5,372 bases of DNA from an uncultured Candidatus Peregrinibacteria bacterium (GTDB lineage: Bacteria; Patescibacteriota; Gracilibacteria; Peribacterales; Peribacteraceae): positions 1 to 5,372 of the forward strand of contig CAJXJE010000058.1 in NCBI GenBank assembly GCA_913054215.1, read 5' to 3'. Made by a program: the position numbers and the translations under genes. Positions 1 to 5,372 of the stretch are shown piece after piece. How positions within the stretch are numbered: position 1 is the first letter of the stretch; each line of letters begins with the position of its first letter. The notes under the pieces were generated by a model, which saw nothing but the letters and a program-made list of their open reading frames with translations, ran no database searches and was not told the origin of the DNA.

Positions 1-636
1 TTGATCCTGACACCACCAATCTCCTCTTCGACAGAAGCGTTTGTCGATAACGCGCCCATCTTCATGAATAGGAAGTGGATAGGCTTTGATGGCAACCTCT
101 AACTTATCGAGAAGTTTTATAGGGTCATCATCAAATACCATATTGGGAGCAACCTTGCGCTTACAGAGATCTACAACAACATGCGGAATATGGTCACTAA
201 TTCCTCCAGTTCCCGTAAGGACACCGAGTGGTCGGCCTTCTTCGTACGCAATAGTGAATTCATTCAGTGTTCCTATTCCTCCACCAATAATAATGACACC
301 ATCTGAAGAGCGGATATTAATGATATCTCGCTCCATGAACCCTGCCCCTGTGTAGATAATAAAATCATTCTCGTGAGGTGACTGATATTCCTTCGCGTGC
401 TCTTCGAGAGAGAAAGCAGGAGAAATACCGACGGTGAAACCTCCCTCTTCCTTAGCTCCAAGTAGAGCATCATTCGGAAGCCCTGGGCATGCACCATTAA
501 TGAATATATGACCTCTACGAGCAATCTCTTTCCCAAGTTCTATAGAAACTTTACAAGCATGTTCACTTTGAACTTGTGGCCCTGAGGCCGAACCCATAAC
601 ACCAATCTTTAGCCTGTGCTTGTGTTCATCAGTCAT
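1..636 (-). CDS. LOG/SLOG-family Rossmann-fold nucleotide-binding protein (TIGR00725-like), partial at 3' end
   Basis: The minus-strand frame from the ATG at 636 stays open for 212 codons to the left edge, so the C-terminus is missing. An early beta strand with the sequence KIGVMGSASG (residues 10-19) is followed by the turn NGACPGLPNDALLGAKEEGG (47-66). The hallmark glycine-rich motif GGGIGTLNE (118-126) resembles the PGGxGTxxE signature of the lysine-decarboxylase-like LOG/SLOG superfamily, with the first residue changed from Pro to Gly. Known members bind nucleotides or nucleotide-derived ligands. Some LOG proteins are cytokinin phosphoribohydrolases, but the TIGR00725-like branch has no settled substrate, so I do not claim an enzyme activity. 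The visible end carries FCRRGDWWCQ (201-210), with two cysteines around a Trp pair, which looks like an extension beyond the core fold. The gene lies 22 bases after the small upstream gene on the same strand. There is no Shine-Dalgarno; a promoter-like pair lies just upstream. The family call is strong, the precise role unknown. Confidence 0.85.
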   Translation of the reverse strand, partial: MTDEHKHRLKIGVMGSASGPQVQSEHACKVSIELGKEIARRGHIFINGACPGLPNDALLGAKEEGGFTVGISPAFSLEEHAKEYQSPHENDFIIYTGAGFMERDIINIRSSDGVIIIGGGIGTLNEFTIAYEEGRPLGVLTGTGGISDHIPHVVVDLCKRKVAPNMVFDDDPIKLLDKLEVAIKAYPLPIHEDGRVIDKRFCRRGDWWCQDQ

Positions 637-647
637 AGTTCTTGGTG

Positions 648-677
648 AGTATAGAGTACTATTCCTCTTCTTGTTCA
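648..677 (-). promoter_or_regulatory. Possible sigma-70-type promoter for the SLOG-family gene
   Basis: On the minus strand TATACT (653-648) matches the -10 consensus at five of six positions. TGAACA (677-672) matches the -35 consensus at four of six, with an 18-base spacer. A start about 7 bases beyond the -10 would fall near 641, leaving only about 5 leader bases before the ATG at 636. The -35 lies inside the end of the upstream small gene, so read-through from that gene's promoter is an alternative. The call is based on pattern only. Confidence 0.4.
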
Positions 678-853
678 GTTGGCTCTTCAACTGAACTCAT
701 CAGGATCTCGTTAACGGTGACCGTTGCAGTACCTTGTGCTGTCTGCACTTGAAACTGAAAGTTTGCCACAGGGAACTTTCGCATGCCCTCAGGTGGGCGA
801 AAACCAGCGTAGGCAAACATGAGAATAAGACCGAATATGAATGTTGCTTTCAT
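659..853 (-). CDS. Small hypothetical protein with hydrophobic N-terminus and acidic tail
   Basis: This is a 64-residue frame beginning ATG at 853 and ending TAG at 661-659. I do not recognise the family. Residues 1-18 (MKATFIFGLILMFAYAGF) form a lysine-led hydrophobic segment that could be a short signal peptide or a single membrane anchor. The middle (about 27-49) alternates polar and hydrophobic residues, as in beta structure (FQFQVQTAQGTATVTVNEIL). The last ten residues are strongly acidic (EEPTEQEEE). No lipobox cysteine is present; the protein has no cysteine at all. The best argument that it is real is a near-consensus promoter placed exactly at its start. It sits between mltG and the SLOG-family gene on the same strand. 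It is probably exported or membrane-tethered with the acidic tail outside the cell, but this is inference from composition. Confidence 0.6.
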   Translation of the reverse strand: MKATFIFGLILMFAYAGFRPPEGMRKFPVANFQFQVQTAQGTATVTVNEILMSSVEEPTEQEEE

Positions 854-859
854 ACATAT

Positions 860-888
860 ATTATACTATATTTTAGCATAAATGACAA
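860..888 (-). promoter_or_regulatory. Strong sigma-70-like promoter in the gap behind mltG
   Basis: On the minus strand, TTGTCA (888-883, five of six matches to the -35 consensus) is followed after exactly 17 bases by TATAAT (865-860, a perfect -10). The element lies entirely inside the 55-base gap between the mltG stop and the next ATG. The seventh base after the -10 is position 853, the A of the small gene's ATG, so the predicted mRNA is leaderless or nearly so. It would also feed the SLOG-family gene downstream. This is the best promoter in the window. Confidence 0.75.
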
Positions 889-908
889 TTGCCTATTTAT
901 GGCCTATG

Positions 909-1934
909 TTAGCGCTGATCTGCCCCACTACCGAGAAAGTTGTATCTATTTGTATTATGCTCCTCATTGGTCTGGCTATAGTGAATCTGGCCTTCTTTAT
1001 CATGTAGATAGTACCAATAGGCTGACTCCTGAGGCCTCAGAGTAGCAATGATGCTTTTGAGGCTCACACTGGAAATAGGCCCCGGTGGAAGGCCTTTGAA
1101 TTTGCGCAAATTGTAAGGGGAATTTGTATTAAGATCTCCGTGAGTGATTTTAGCTGTCGGCTTATTGACTATGTACCTGACCGCTGCGTCTATCCCCAAT
1201 CCCCACCCTGCGTCATAGCGTTTCCAGAGTATCCCTGCCACAATCGCTCGCTCTTCGTCTGTACGTGTTTCCTCCTCCACGAGAGAAGCCATGGAGATAA
1301 ATTCATGAAGTGTGCGATTAGAGACAGCTATGGCGTCACCGTGCTCCTCTACAACATTAGACCGAAAGGCATTGAGCATACGTTCGAAGAAGAACTTCAC
1401 GACAAACTCATCGACCGGAACATAGTACGTATCGGGGAACAAATATCCTTCTAGCTTTCCACCACGATCTGCCAACTGACCTACTTCTGTAGGAAGAAAA
1501 CCATACGTCTCAAAGTCGCACACATTGGCACAGCGCACCGCTTCCCCTTCTTCTGTTAGCTCCATCTCTGTAAGGAGAGCATCAATATCACGTACTGTGA
1601 ATCCCTCTGGAATAGTGACAATCATTTCTTCTGCACGACCTGATTGCAAGATACGTACAACGTCATCTACCGATTGTGACGTATCCAACAAGTACACTCC
1701 TGCTTGCAGTGAACCATCAAGACCCTTGAGCTTGAGATAGAGCTTGAAAACAATGCGAGAACGAATCAGGCCACTTGCTTTCAGCTGATCGGCTATGTGT
1801 GATGTCGTTGATCCTGCTTCAATCGTTACTTTTGTACGTGTAGCCAAAGAAGAATCAACGGGGCTAAGAGCTGCTACATACCAGAAATATCCAGCTACAG
1901 ATAACGCGATAATGAAAAGGAGAATCTTTTTCAT
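909..1934 (-). CDS. mltG: Endolytic peptidoglycan transglycosylase MltG (YceG family)
   Basis: MltG is a membrane-anchored lytic transglycosylase that cuts nascent glycan strands and is thought to set their length during wall synthesis. The 341-residue product has one N-terminal membrane segment (about residues 4-22, KILLFIIALSVAGYFWYVA) and a LysM-like region (about 34-100), followed by the YceG catalytic domain. Family landmarks are present in order: IPEGFTVRDI (108-117), LEGYLFPDTYY (161-171), MASLVEEET (215-223), SPYNLRKFKGLPPGPISSVS (272-291) and the C-terminal HYSQTNEEHN (318-327). By alignment to the E. coli ASIVEKET motif, Glu220 is the likely catalytic acid. Length matches the family. 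Residues 134 and 139 are cysteines in a short insert before the LEGYLFPDT motif, of unknown meaning. The ATG lies 5 bases after the ybaB stop with no clear Shine-Dalgarno, so translation is probably coupled to ybaB. The call is very secure. Confidence 0.97.
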   Translation of the reverse strand: MKKILLFIIALSVAGYFWYVAALSPVDSSLATRTKVTIEAGSTTSHIADQLKASGLIRSRIVFKLYLKLKGLDGSLQAGVYLLDTSQSVDDVVRILQSGRAEEMIVTIPEGFTVRDIDALLTEMELTEEGEAVRCANVCDFETYGFLPTEVGQLADRGGKLEGYLFPDTYYVPVDEFVVKFFFERMLNAFRSNVVEEHGDAIAVSNRTLHEFISMASLVEEETRTDEERAIVAGILWKRYDAGWGLGIDAAVRYIVNKPTAKITHGDLNTNSPYNLRKFKGLPPGPISSVSLKSIIATLRPQESAYWYYLHDKEGQIHYSQTNEEHNTNRYNFLGSGADQR

Positions 1935-1939
1935 AGGCT

Positions 1940-2257
1940 TTATGAATTTCCCATTGCTCCCATCCCCTTCTCTGGCATACCCATCCCCATCTGACCCATT
2001 ACGCCTTGCATTTTTTCTGTTGCAACTACCTGAGCCTTTTTAAGAGAGCGGTTCAGCGCATCTTTGAGGAGCTCTGGGATACGTGCCCGATCGACGTCGT
2101 CTGCGATCGTGATAGAGATAATCTCCTGCTCTGCGTTCACGGTAACCACTACCCCTTCAGCTTCAGCCTCTACGTGGATGTTTTTGAGCTCCTTCTTGAT
2201 CTTTTTAGCCTCTTTCTGGAGCTTGAACATGTCTTTTGCTTGCTTAAATGATGTCAT
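1940..2257 (-). CDS. ybaB: YbaB/EbfC family nucleoid-associated DNA-binding protein
   Basis: YbaB/EbfC proteins are small dimeric DNA-binding proteins that coat or compact the nucleoid and can affect transcription. This 105-residue product has the expected order. A charged N-terminal helix (about 5-27, KQAKDMFKLQKEAKKIKKEL) is followed by a beta region (about 28-52, with EGVVVTVNAEQEIISITI), then a C-terminal helix pair (about 60-84, PELLKDALNRSLKKAQVVATEKM). The length is typical. The tail (83-105) is unusual in composition, with seven Met and seven Gly in 23 residues; glycine- and methionine-containing tails are common in the family, but this one is long. In many bacteria ybaB sits with dnaX and recR; here the partner is mltG, 5 bases downstream. 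The start is the ATG at 2257, chosen because the helix begins there. Upstream lies an 82-base divergent gap shared with the DUF1622 gene. Confidence 0.93.
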   Translation of the reverse strand: MTSFKQAKDMFKLQKEAKKIKKELKNIHVEAEAEGVVVTVNAEQEIISITIADDVDRARIPELLKDALNRSLKKAQVVATEKMQGVMGQMGMGMPEKGMGAMGNS

Positions 2258-2300
2258 AGTACGCAGAGTTTACAAGAACCAGACGCCGAGATACACATAA

Positions 2301-2330
2301 ATGGCAAAAAACTCCGAAAAGTGGTACAAT
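2301..2330 (+). promoter_or_regulatory. Extended -10 promoter for the DUF1622 gene
   Basis: TACAAT at 2325-2330 matches the -10 consensus at five of six positions and is preceded by TG plus one base (2322-2324), an extended -10. ATGGCA at 2301-2306 matches the -35 consensus at four of six, with an 18-base spacer. Transcription would start near 2337-2340, at or just before the ATG at 2340. That makes the longer frame beginning at 2301 unlikely to be translated, since it would lie in the promoter itself. Confidence 0.6.
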
Positions 2331-2339
2331 AGTATAGTT

Positions 2340-2753
2340 ATGAATATCGGTCTATTCAGTTACAGTCTCGTAGAAATAACGACCAGCTTAGAGTCTGTGT
2401 CGATCTTCTTTGCTGCAATCATCGGATACATTGGTGTAACGGTGATGGCATATGGAGGCATTAAGAGTGCCTTGCACTTTATCCTGTCTTCTATCCGCGG
2501 AAATAACCACCTGCCCTACATTCGTATAGATCTCGGTAAGCACTTGGCTTTGGGCCTCGAATTTTTGGTGGGAAAAGATATTATCGAAACCATCATTCGC
2601 CCCAGCTGGGATGATCTTGGAAAGCTTGCAGCTATTATTGCCCTACGAACTGCAGTAACGATGATGCTGAGTTGGGAGCTGAAAGAAATACAAGAAGAGA
2701 TTGCTCAAGACGAAGCGTATATGAGAATGAGTGGAGCAAAGAAGAAGAAATAG
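2340..2753 (+). CDS. DUF1622 family integral membrane protein
   Basis: The 137-residue product matches the DUF1622 family, small membrane proteins of unknown function found in many bacteria and archaea. The family core is clear: RIDLGKHLALGLEFLVGKDIIETIIRP (about 62-88), then DDLGKLAAIIALRTAVTMMLSWELKEI (about 91-117). Hydrophobic segments lie at about 20-38, 64-84 and 93-110, consistent with three membrane helices. The C-terminus is charged and ends in four lysines, probably cytoplasmic. I chose the ATG at 2340 rather than the in-frame ATG at 2301. A good extended -10 box sits between them, and the extra 13 residues (MAKNSEKWYNSIV) are polar and not needed by the family. It is the only plus-strand gene here, divergent from ybaB and convergent with the large ATPase gene. 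The family call is secure; nothing in the sequence identifies a function. Confidence 0.9.
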   Translation: MNIGLFSYSLVEITTSLESVSIFFAAIIGYIGVTVMAYGGIKSALHFILSSIRGNNHLPYIRIDLGKHLALGLEFLVGKDIIETIIRPSWDDLGKLAAIIALRTAVTMMLSWELKEIQEEIAQDEAYMRMSGAKKKK

Positions 2754-2760
2754 GTCTCTC

Positions 2761-5372
2761 CTAAGAGGTAATACCGATCCTATCTTCGATTTCTTGATTG
2801 ACGAAGACTTTCTTTCGTCCGTACTTCATACGGCTGTATTCCTTAATGAGCCCTCCGAGTTTCTCGTTGCGCTCGGATTCATCATAGATCGTGTTCATGC
2901 TAAACGGCCTTGAGGTCGTGTTATTGATATTGAGTTTCGTATAACACTGGAAGTTCGGAATGTTTATAACATCCTGCTCGGAGAGAAGGGGTGCCATTTC
3001 TTTTGCCAAGTATTCTGCATCTTCTGCACCGACTTTAAATGAGCTCATGCTTCCAACGTTACCAAATACTGCGTCTCGCAGTTTGGAGCTAGCAGAACCA
3101 TAGGCTTCTGTTTTACCGACGAGCTGTCCTATAAACTGGTGCGCCATGATGAGCCCGAGTTCGTACTTACGTGCCTCAGAGAGGATAGTCGCAAACGCAT
3201 CGGTGACGAAGTTCTGGAACTCATCCACATACAAATAGAAACGACGACGATCTTCTTTGGGCATGTCTGCACGACCCATTGCAGCCATGTTGATTTTGTT
3301 CACGAAGATCAAACCCAGTAGCTGTGCGTTAGTATCGCCAATTTTACCCTTAGACAAATTGACAAGAAGCACCTTACCCGTATCCATGATCTCACGAATA
3401 TTAAACGCAGACTTTGGCTGACCGATAATATTACGCATCGTCGTGTTCGTAATAAACGGACCAAACTTAGAACTAAAGTATGGGATCATCTCTTCTTTTT
3501 CCCTCTGTCCAGTTTTGGCCATTTCATTTTCCCAGAAACTACGCACTACAGGATTGCGGCACTTACTGACCTTGTAGCGCTGGAAATCATCATCCACGAA
3601 CATGCGTGGAACATCAATGATCGTTGCACCTTCCTCTTCATCATCCATGAGAGTGAGACATCCATTGCGGAAGTAGTGCTGAATACGTGGACCGAAGATT
3701 TCATTACCGAACAACTTAATAAAGATTTCCATCGCATCCAAAGAGGCGCGGTCTTTCTCTTCTGGTGTATTTGCCTCCAGAAGGTTGAGTCCCATTGGTC
3801 GTTCTGAATCTGCAGGGTTAAACAATACAATATCCTTGGCACGCTCTTTCGGTGTATGTGCTAGGGCGTCTTCGATAAGATCTCCATGTGGGTCGATCAT
3901 ACATACCCCCTCTCCATTTTTAATATCCTGGCGAGACATCCAACTGAGGAATGCAGATTTACCGGTACCAGATTTACCAATGATATAGTGATGCCTGGTA
4001 CGGTCTTTGGGCAGGAACCGTATTTCTGTTGCTGATGCTCTGTAGTTATTGATCCCAAGCAGTATCCCCTCCTCTGGTGGATGTGGCGGTGGAGGGAGTA
4101 CCTTAGAGGCAGTCCACTGGATAATAGGAATTTTGTTGTAACGACTATCTGGAAAGTGAAAGAGGCCTGCCAGTTCTCTTTCTACGAGCAAAGACTTCTT
4201 ATGCATAAAACCATTGAAGCGATATTTCCAGAGTTTGTAGAAAATCTTCGCATTCCACTCTAGAGGAAAGAAGTCAATAAACATGCGGCGATTCACCAAT
4301 ACGTTTCCGTACAGATCTTTGAACGCATTGAAAGCCACCTGCATGTTGTTCGTGATTTCCATAGATCTGTTCCATGAATCGCTTGCTGCAAAAATACGAA
4401 TAGATGTGTGGTAAAAACTCATACCCGCTTTTTCTCCCATGCGCTTATAGAGTTCTTCTTCTGGTTGAATCATGCGAACAAATGAGTCGCCGCTCTTTGC
4501 CCCAGGGGCCATAGTGCTGGTGTCACCTGTTGCAATACCAGAGACCAGCTCTCCAATAATTTTCAAGCCGGGAATGTGGCTAAGCCAGTGATCCTTCTTT
4601 CCCTTAAAGCTCACGCTCGCATGCAGCCTCGCCTTCTTGTTCCACTTTCCAGAAAAGGACGGTGTAAGCACCATTTGAATACATGCTGTTTCATCGGCAC
4701 CCAATTTACTCAAAACGTTAGCAACACCATTCAATGGATCGTCTTGCATCTGTTCGTAGAAACGAATGGGAAACATATACTTCTTCTGCAACATCATGTT
4801 ATACGCGACCATCTTGAAACCTTTAGGCCAGATATCGGGTGTATCTTGTACCGTGACCTCGGCATCAGGATAAAATGCGGTGATTTGCTTTTCGACAATA
4901 GACACCAGCTTCGGATTCGTCACCACATACATGGTGAGTTGTCCTTTTTCGACATACATCTCAAAACTAATGCAGATGTAACGATAGAACCAGAAATGTA
5001 TCATCTGGTAGAAGTTGAGCGACTTAATCTCCCAGAGTGCACGGAAGAGTTGCTCCATGATGGCAATCTTCTCTTTAAAGTCTTTTTCTGTACGCTTCTC
5101 TTGGTCGATCTTCGTCTCCTGACGCGGAAGCAATATTTTGAGTGCTATGAGTTTCTTGCCTTCTTTGTGTGCATACCAGTGACGAAACATCGTTTTTGAT
5201 ACACGCCAGGTAACGTAGAGCATGATAATGCCGAACGTTGTACCAAATGGCGATGATATAAATTCACGACCTAGCCATCCCCAAAATCCGTCAGTAAATA
5301 GCGTAATGCTACTGATTATCATCAGCCAGAGAAATGGCCAGGTACCGTAGCGGAGAAATTTTACCAAGGGCT
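2761..5372 (-). CDS. Membrane-anchored VirD4/TraG/HerA-like ATPase (type IV secretion or conjugation-like motor), 5' end unresolved
   Basis: At least 868 residues are encoded, numbered here from a TTG at 5367. The frame is still open to the right edge, so the true start may lie outside the window. Two hydrophobic segments (about 10-26 and 41-56) anchor the protein. A long region follows (about 70-420) that resembles the pre-ATPase domain seen in Patescibacteria coupling-type proteins. A proline-rich linker (PPPPHPP, 425-431) then leads into a RecA-like ATPase. The Walker A motif is GKSGTGKS (464-471) with Lys470, MIDPHGDLIEDAL (490-502) is the conserved strand after it, and Walker B is FYLYVDEF (710-717) with Asp715 and Glu716. 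An AHQF segment (742-745) is a likely sensor strand. Such ATPases pump DNA or protein through membranes, as coupling proteins or HerA/FtsK-like motors. The exact substrate is unknown; DNA uptake, conjugation-like transfer and secretion are all possible. The gene ends TAG at 2763-2761, converging on the DUF1622 gene. Confidence 0.9.
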   Translation of the reverse strand, partial: PLVKFLRYGTWPFLWLMIISSITLFTDGFWGWLGREFISSPFGTTFGIIMLYVTWRVSKTMFRHWYAHKEGKKLIALKILLPRQETKIDQEKRTEKDFKEKIAIMEQLFRALWEIKSLNFYQMIHFWFYRYICISFEMYVEKGQLTMYVVTNPKLVSIVEKQITAFYPDAEVTVQDTPDIWPKGFKMVAYNMMLQKKYMFPIRFYEQMQDDPLNGVANVLSKLGADETACIQMVLTPSFSGKWNKKARLHASVSFKGKKDHWLSHIPGLKIIGELVSGIATGDTSTMAPGAKSGDSFVRMIQPEEELYKRMGEKAGMSFYHTSIRIFAASDSWNRSMEITNNMQVAFNAFKDLYGNVLVNRRMFIDFFPLEWNAKIFYKLWKYRFNGFMHKKSLLVERELAGLFHFPDSRYNKIPIIQWTASKVLPPPPHPPEEGILLGINNYRASATEIRFLPKDRTRHHYIIGKSGTGKSAFLSWMSRQDIKNGEGVCMIDPHGDLIEDALAHTPKERAKDIVLFNPADSERPMGLNLLEANTPEEKDRASLDAMEIFIKLFGNEIFGPRIQHYFRNGCLTLMDDEEEGATIIDVPRMFVDDDFQRYKVSKCRNPVVRSFWENEMAKTGQREKEEMIPYFSSKFGPFITNTTMRNIIGQPKSAFNIREIMDTGKVLLVNLSKGKIGDTNAQLLGLIFVNKINMAAMGRADMPKEDRRRFYLYVDEFQNFVTDAFATILSEARKYELGLIMAHQFIGQLVGKTEAYGSASSKLRDAVFGNVGSMSSFKVGAEDAEYLAKEMAPLLSEQDVINIPNFQCYTKLNINNTTSRPFSMNTIYDESERNEKLGGLIKEYSRMKYGRKKVFVNQEIEDRIGITS

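Noticed and set aside
273..536. An 87-codon minus-strand open frame
   Set aside because: It overlaps the SLOG-family gene in another frame; the frame from 636 encodes the glycine-rich Rossmann motif and runs through the whole region.
891..907. GCCTAT repeated at 891-896 and 902-907
   Set aside because: Two copies of a 6-mer that overlap neither the -10 nor the -35; too short to support an operator.
734..1045. A 103-codon plus-strand open frame that spans the gap behind mltG
   Set aside because: It is antisense to the end of mltG and to the small gene and runs across a strong minus-strand promoter; the product is low-complexity and unrecognisable.
2267..2272. A possible -10 (TAAACT, minus strand) for ybaB that would again give an almost leaderless mRNA
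   Set aside because: Only four of six matches and no acceptable -35 at 16-18 bases, so I do not annotate it, although a promoter for ybaB is expected in this divergent gap.
2756..2767. A short CTCT/AGAG hairpin across the convergent junction
   Set aside because: Only four base pairs with no T-tract; expected by chance.
2800..2819. A perfect 6-base inverted repeat, GACGAA and TTCGTC, with an 8-base loop near the convergent gene ends
   Set aside because: It lies within the coding end of the ATPase gene and no T-run follows on either strand, so it does not look like an intrinsic terminator.
4576..5199. A 207-codon open frame on the plus strand
   Set aside because: It is fully antisense to the large ATPase gene, its product resembles no family I know, and the minus-strand protein carries the recognisable membrane segments and conserved region. 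It is a shadow frame.

Overview
The window looks like a piece of a Patescibacteria (Candidate Phyla Radiation) chromosome, probably a Parcubacteria-like lineage. This is an inference from gene content. The large FtsK/HerA/VirD4-type ATPase has a membrane-anchored N-terminus and a long uncharacterised pre-ATPase region, an architecture I associate with that group. The genes are compact, spacing is tight, and no gene has a clear Shine-Dalgarno sequence. There is no rRNA or other phylogenetic marker to settle the placement. The standard bacterial code fits: the long frames stay open with no in-frame TGA, and the five visible stop codons are TAA or TAG.

Layout from left to right. Positions 1-636 (minus) hold a LOG/SLOG-type Rossmann nucleotide-binding protein whose C-terminus runs off the left edge. 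Positions 659-853 (minus) encode a 64-residue protein with a hydrophobic N-terminus and an acidic tail, which I do not recognise. It has its own near-consensus promoter in the 55-base gap behind mltG. Positions 909-1934 (minus) are mltG, the endolytic peptidoglycan transglycosylase. Positions 1940-2257 (minus) are a YbaB/EbfC nucleoid-associated protein, only 5 bases upstream of mltG and probably co-transcribed with it. Positions 2340-2753 (plus) are a DUF1622 membrane protein transcribed divergently from ybaB. Positions 2761-5372 (minus) are a VirD4/TraG/HerA-like ATPase of at least 868 residues that converges on the DUF1622 gene with a 7-base gap. Its 5' end lies at or beyond the right edge.

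The genes do not form one obvious pathway. MltG acts in cell-wall synthesis at the membrane, YbaB binds DNA, and the ATPase is a candidate DNA- or protein-translocation motor. The DUF1622 protein and the small protein are of unknown function.

The most interesting signal is regulatory. Three genes (starts at 636, 853 and 2340) have promoter-like -10 boxes so close to the start codon that the predicted mRNA would have about 0-5 leader bases, and none has a Shine-Dalgarno motif. This suggests leaderless transcripts and moves the DUF1622 start 13 codons inside the longest open frame. I found no tRNA, rRNA, CRISPR array, insertion sequence or convincing terminator. No stretch over 300 bases lacks a gene.
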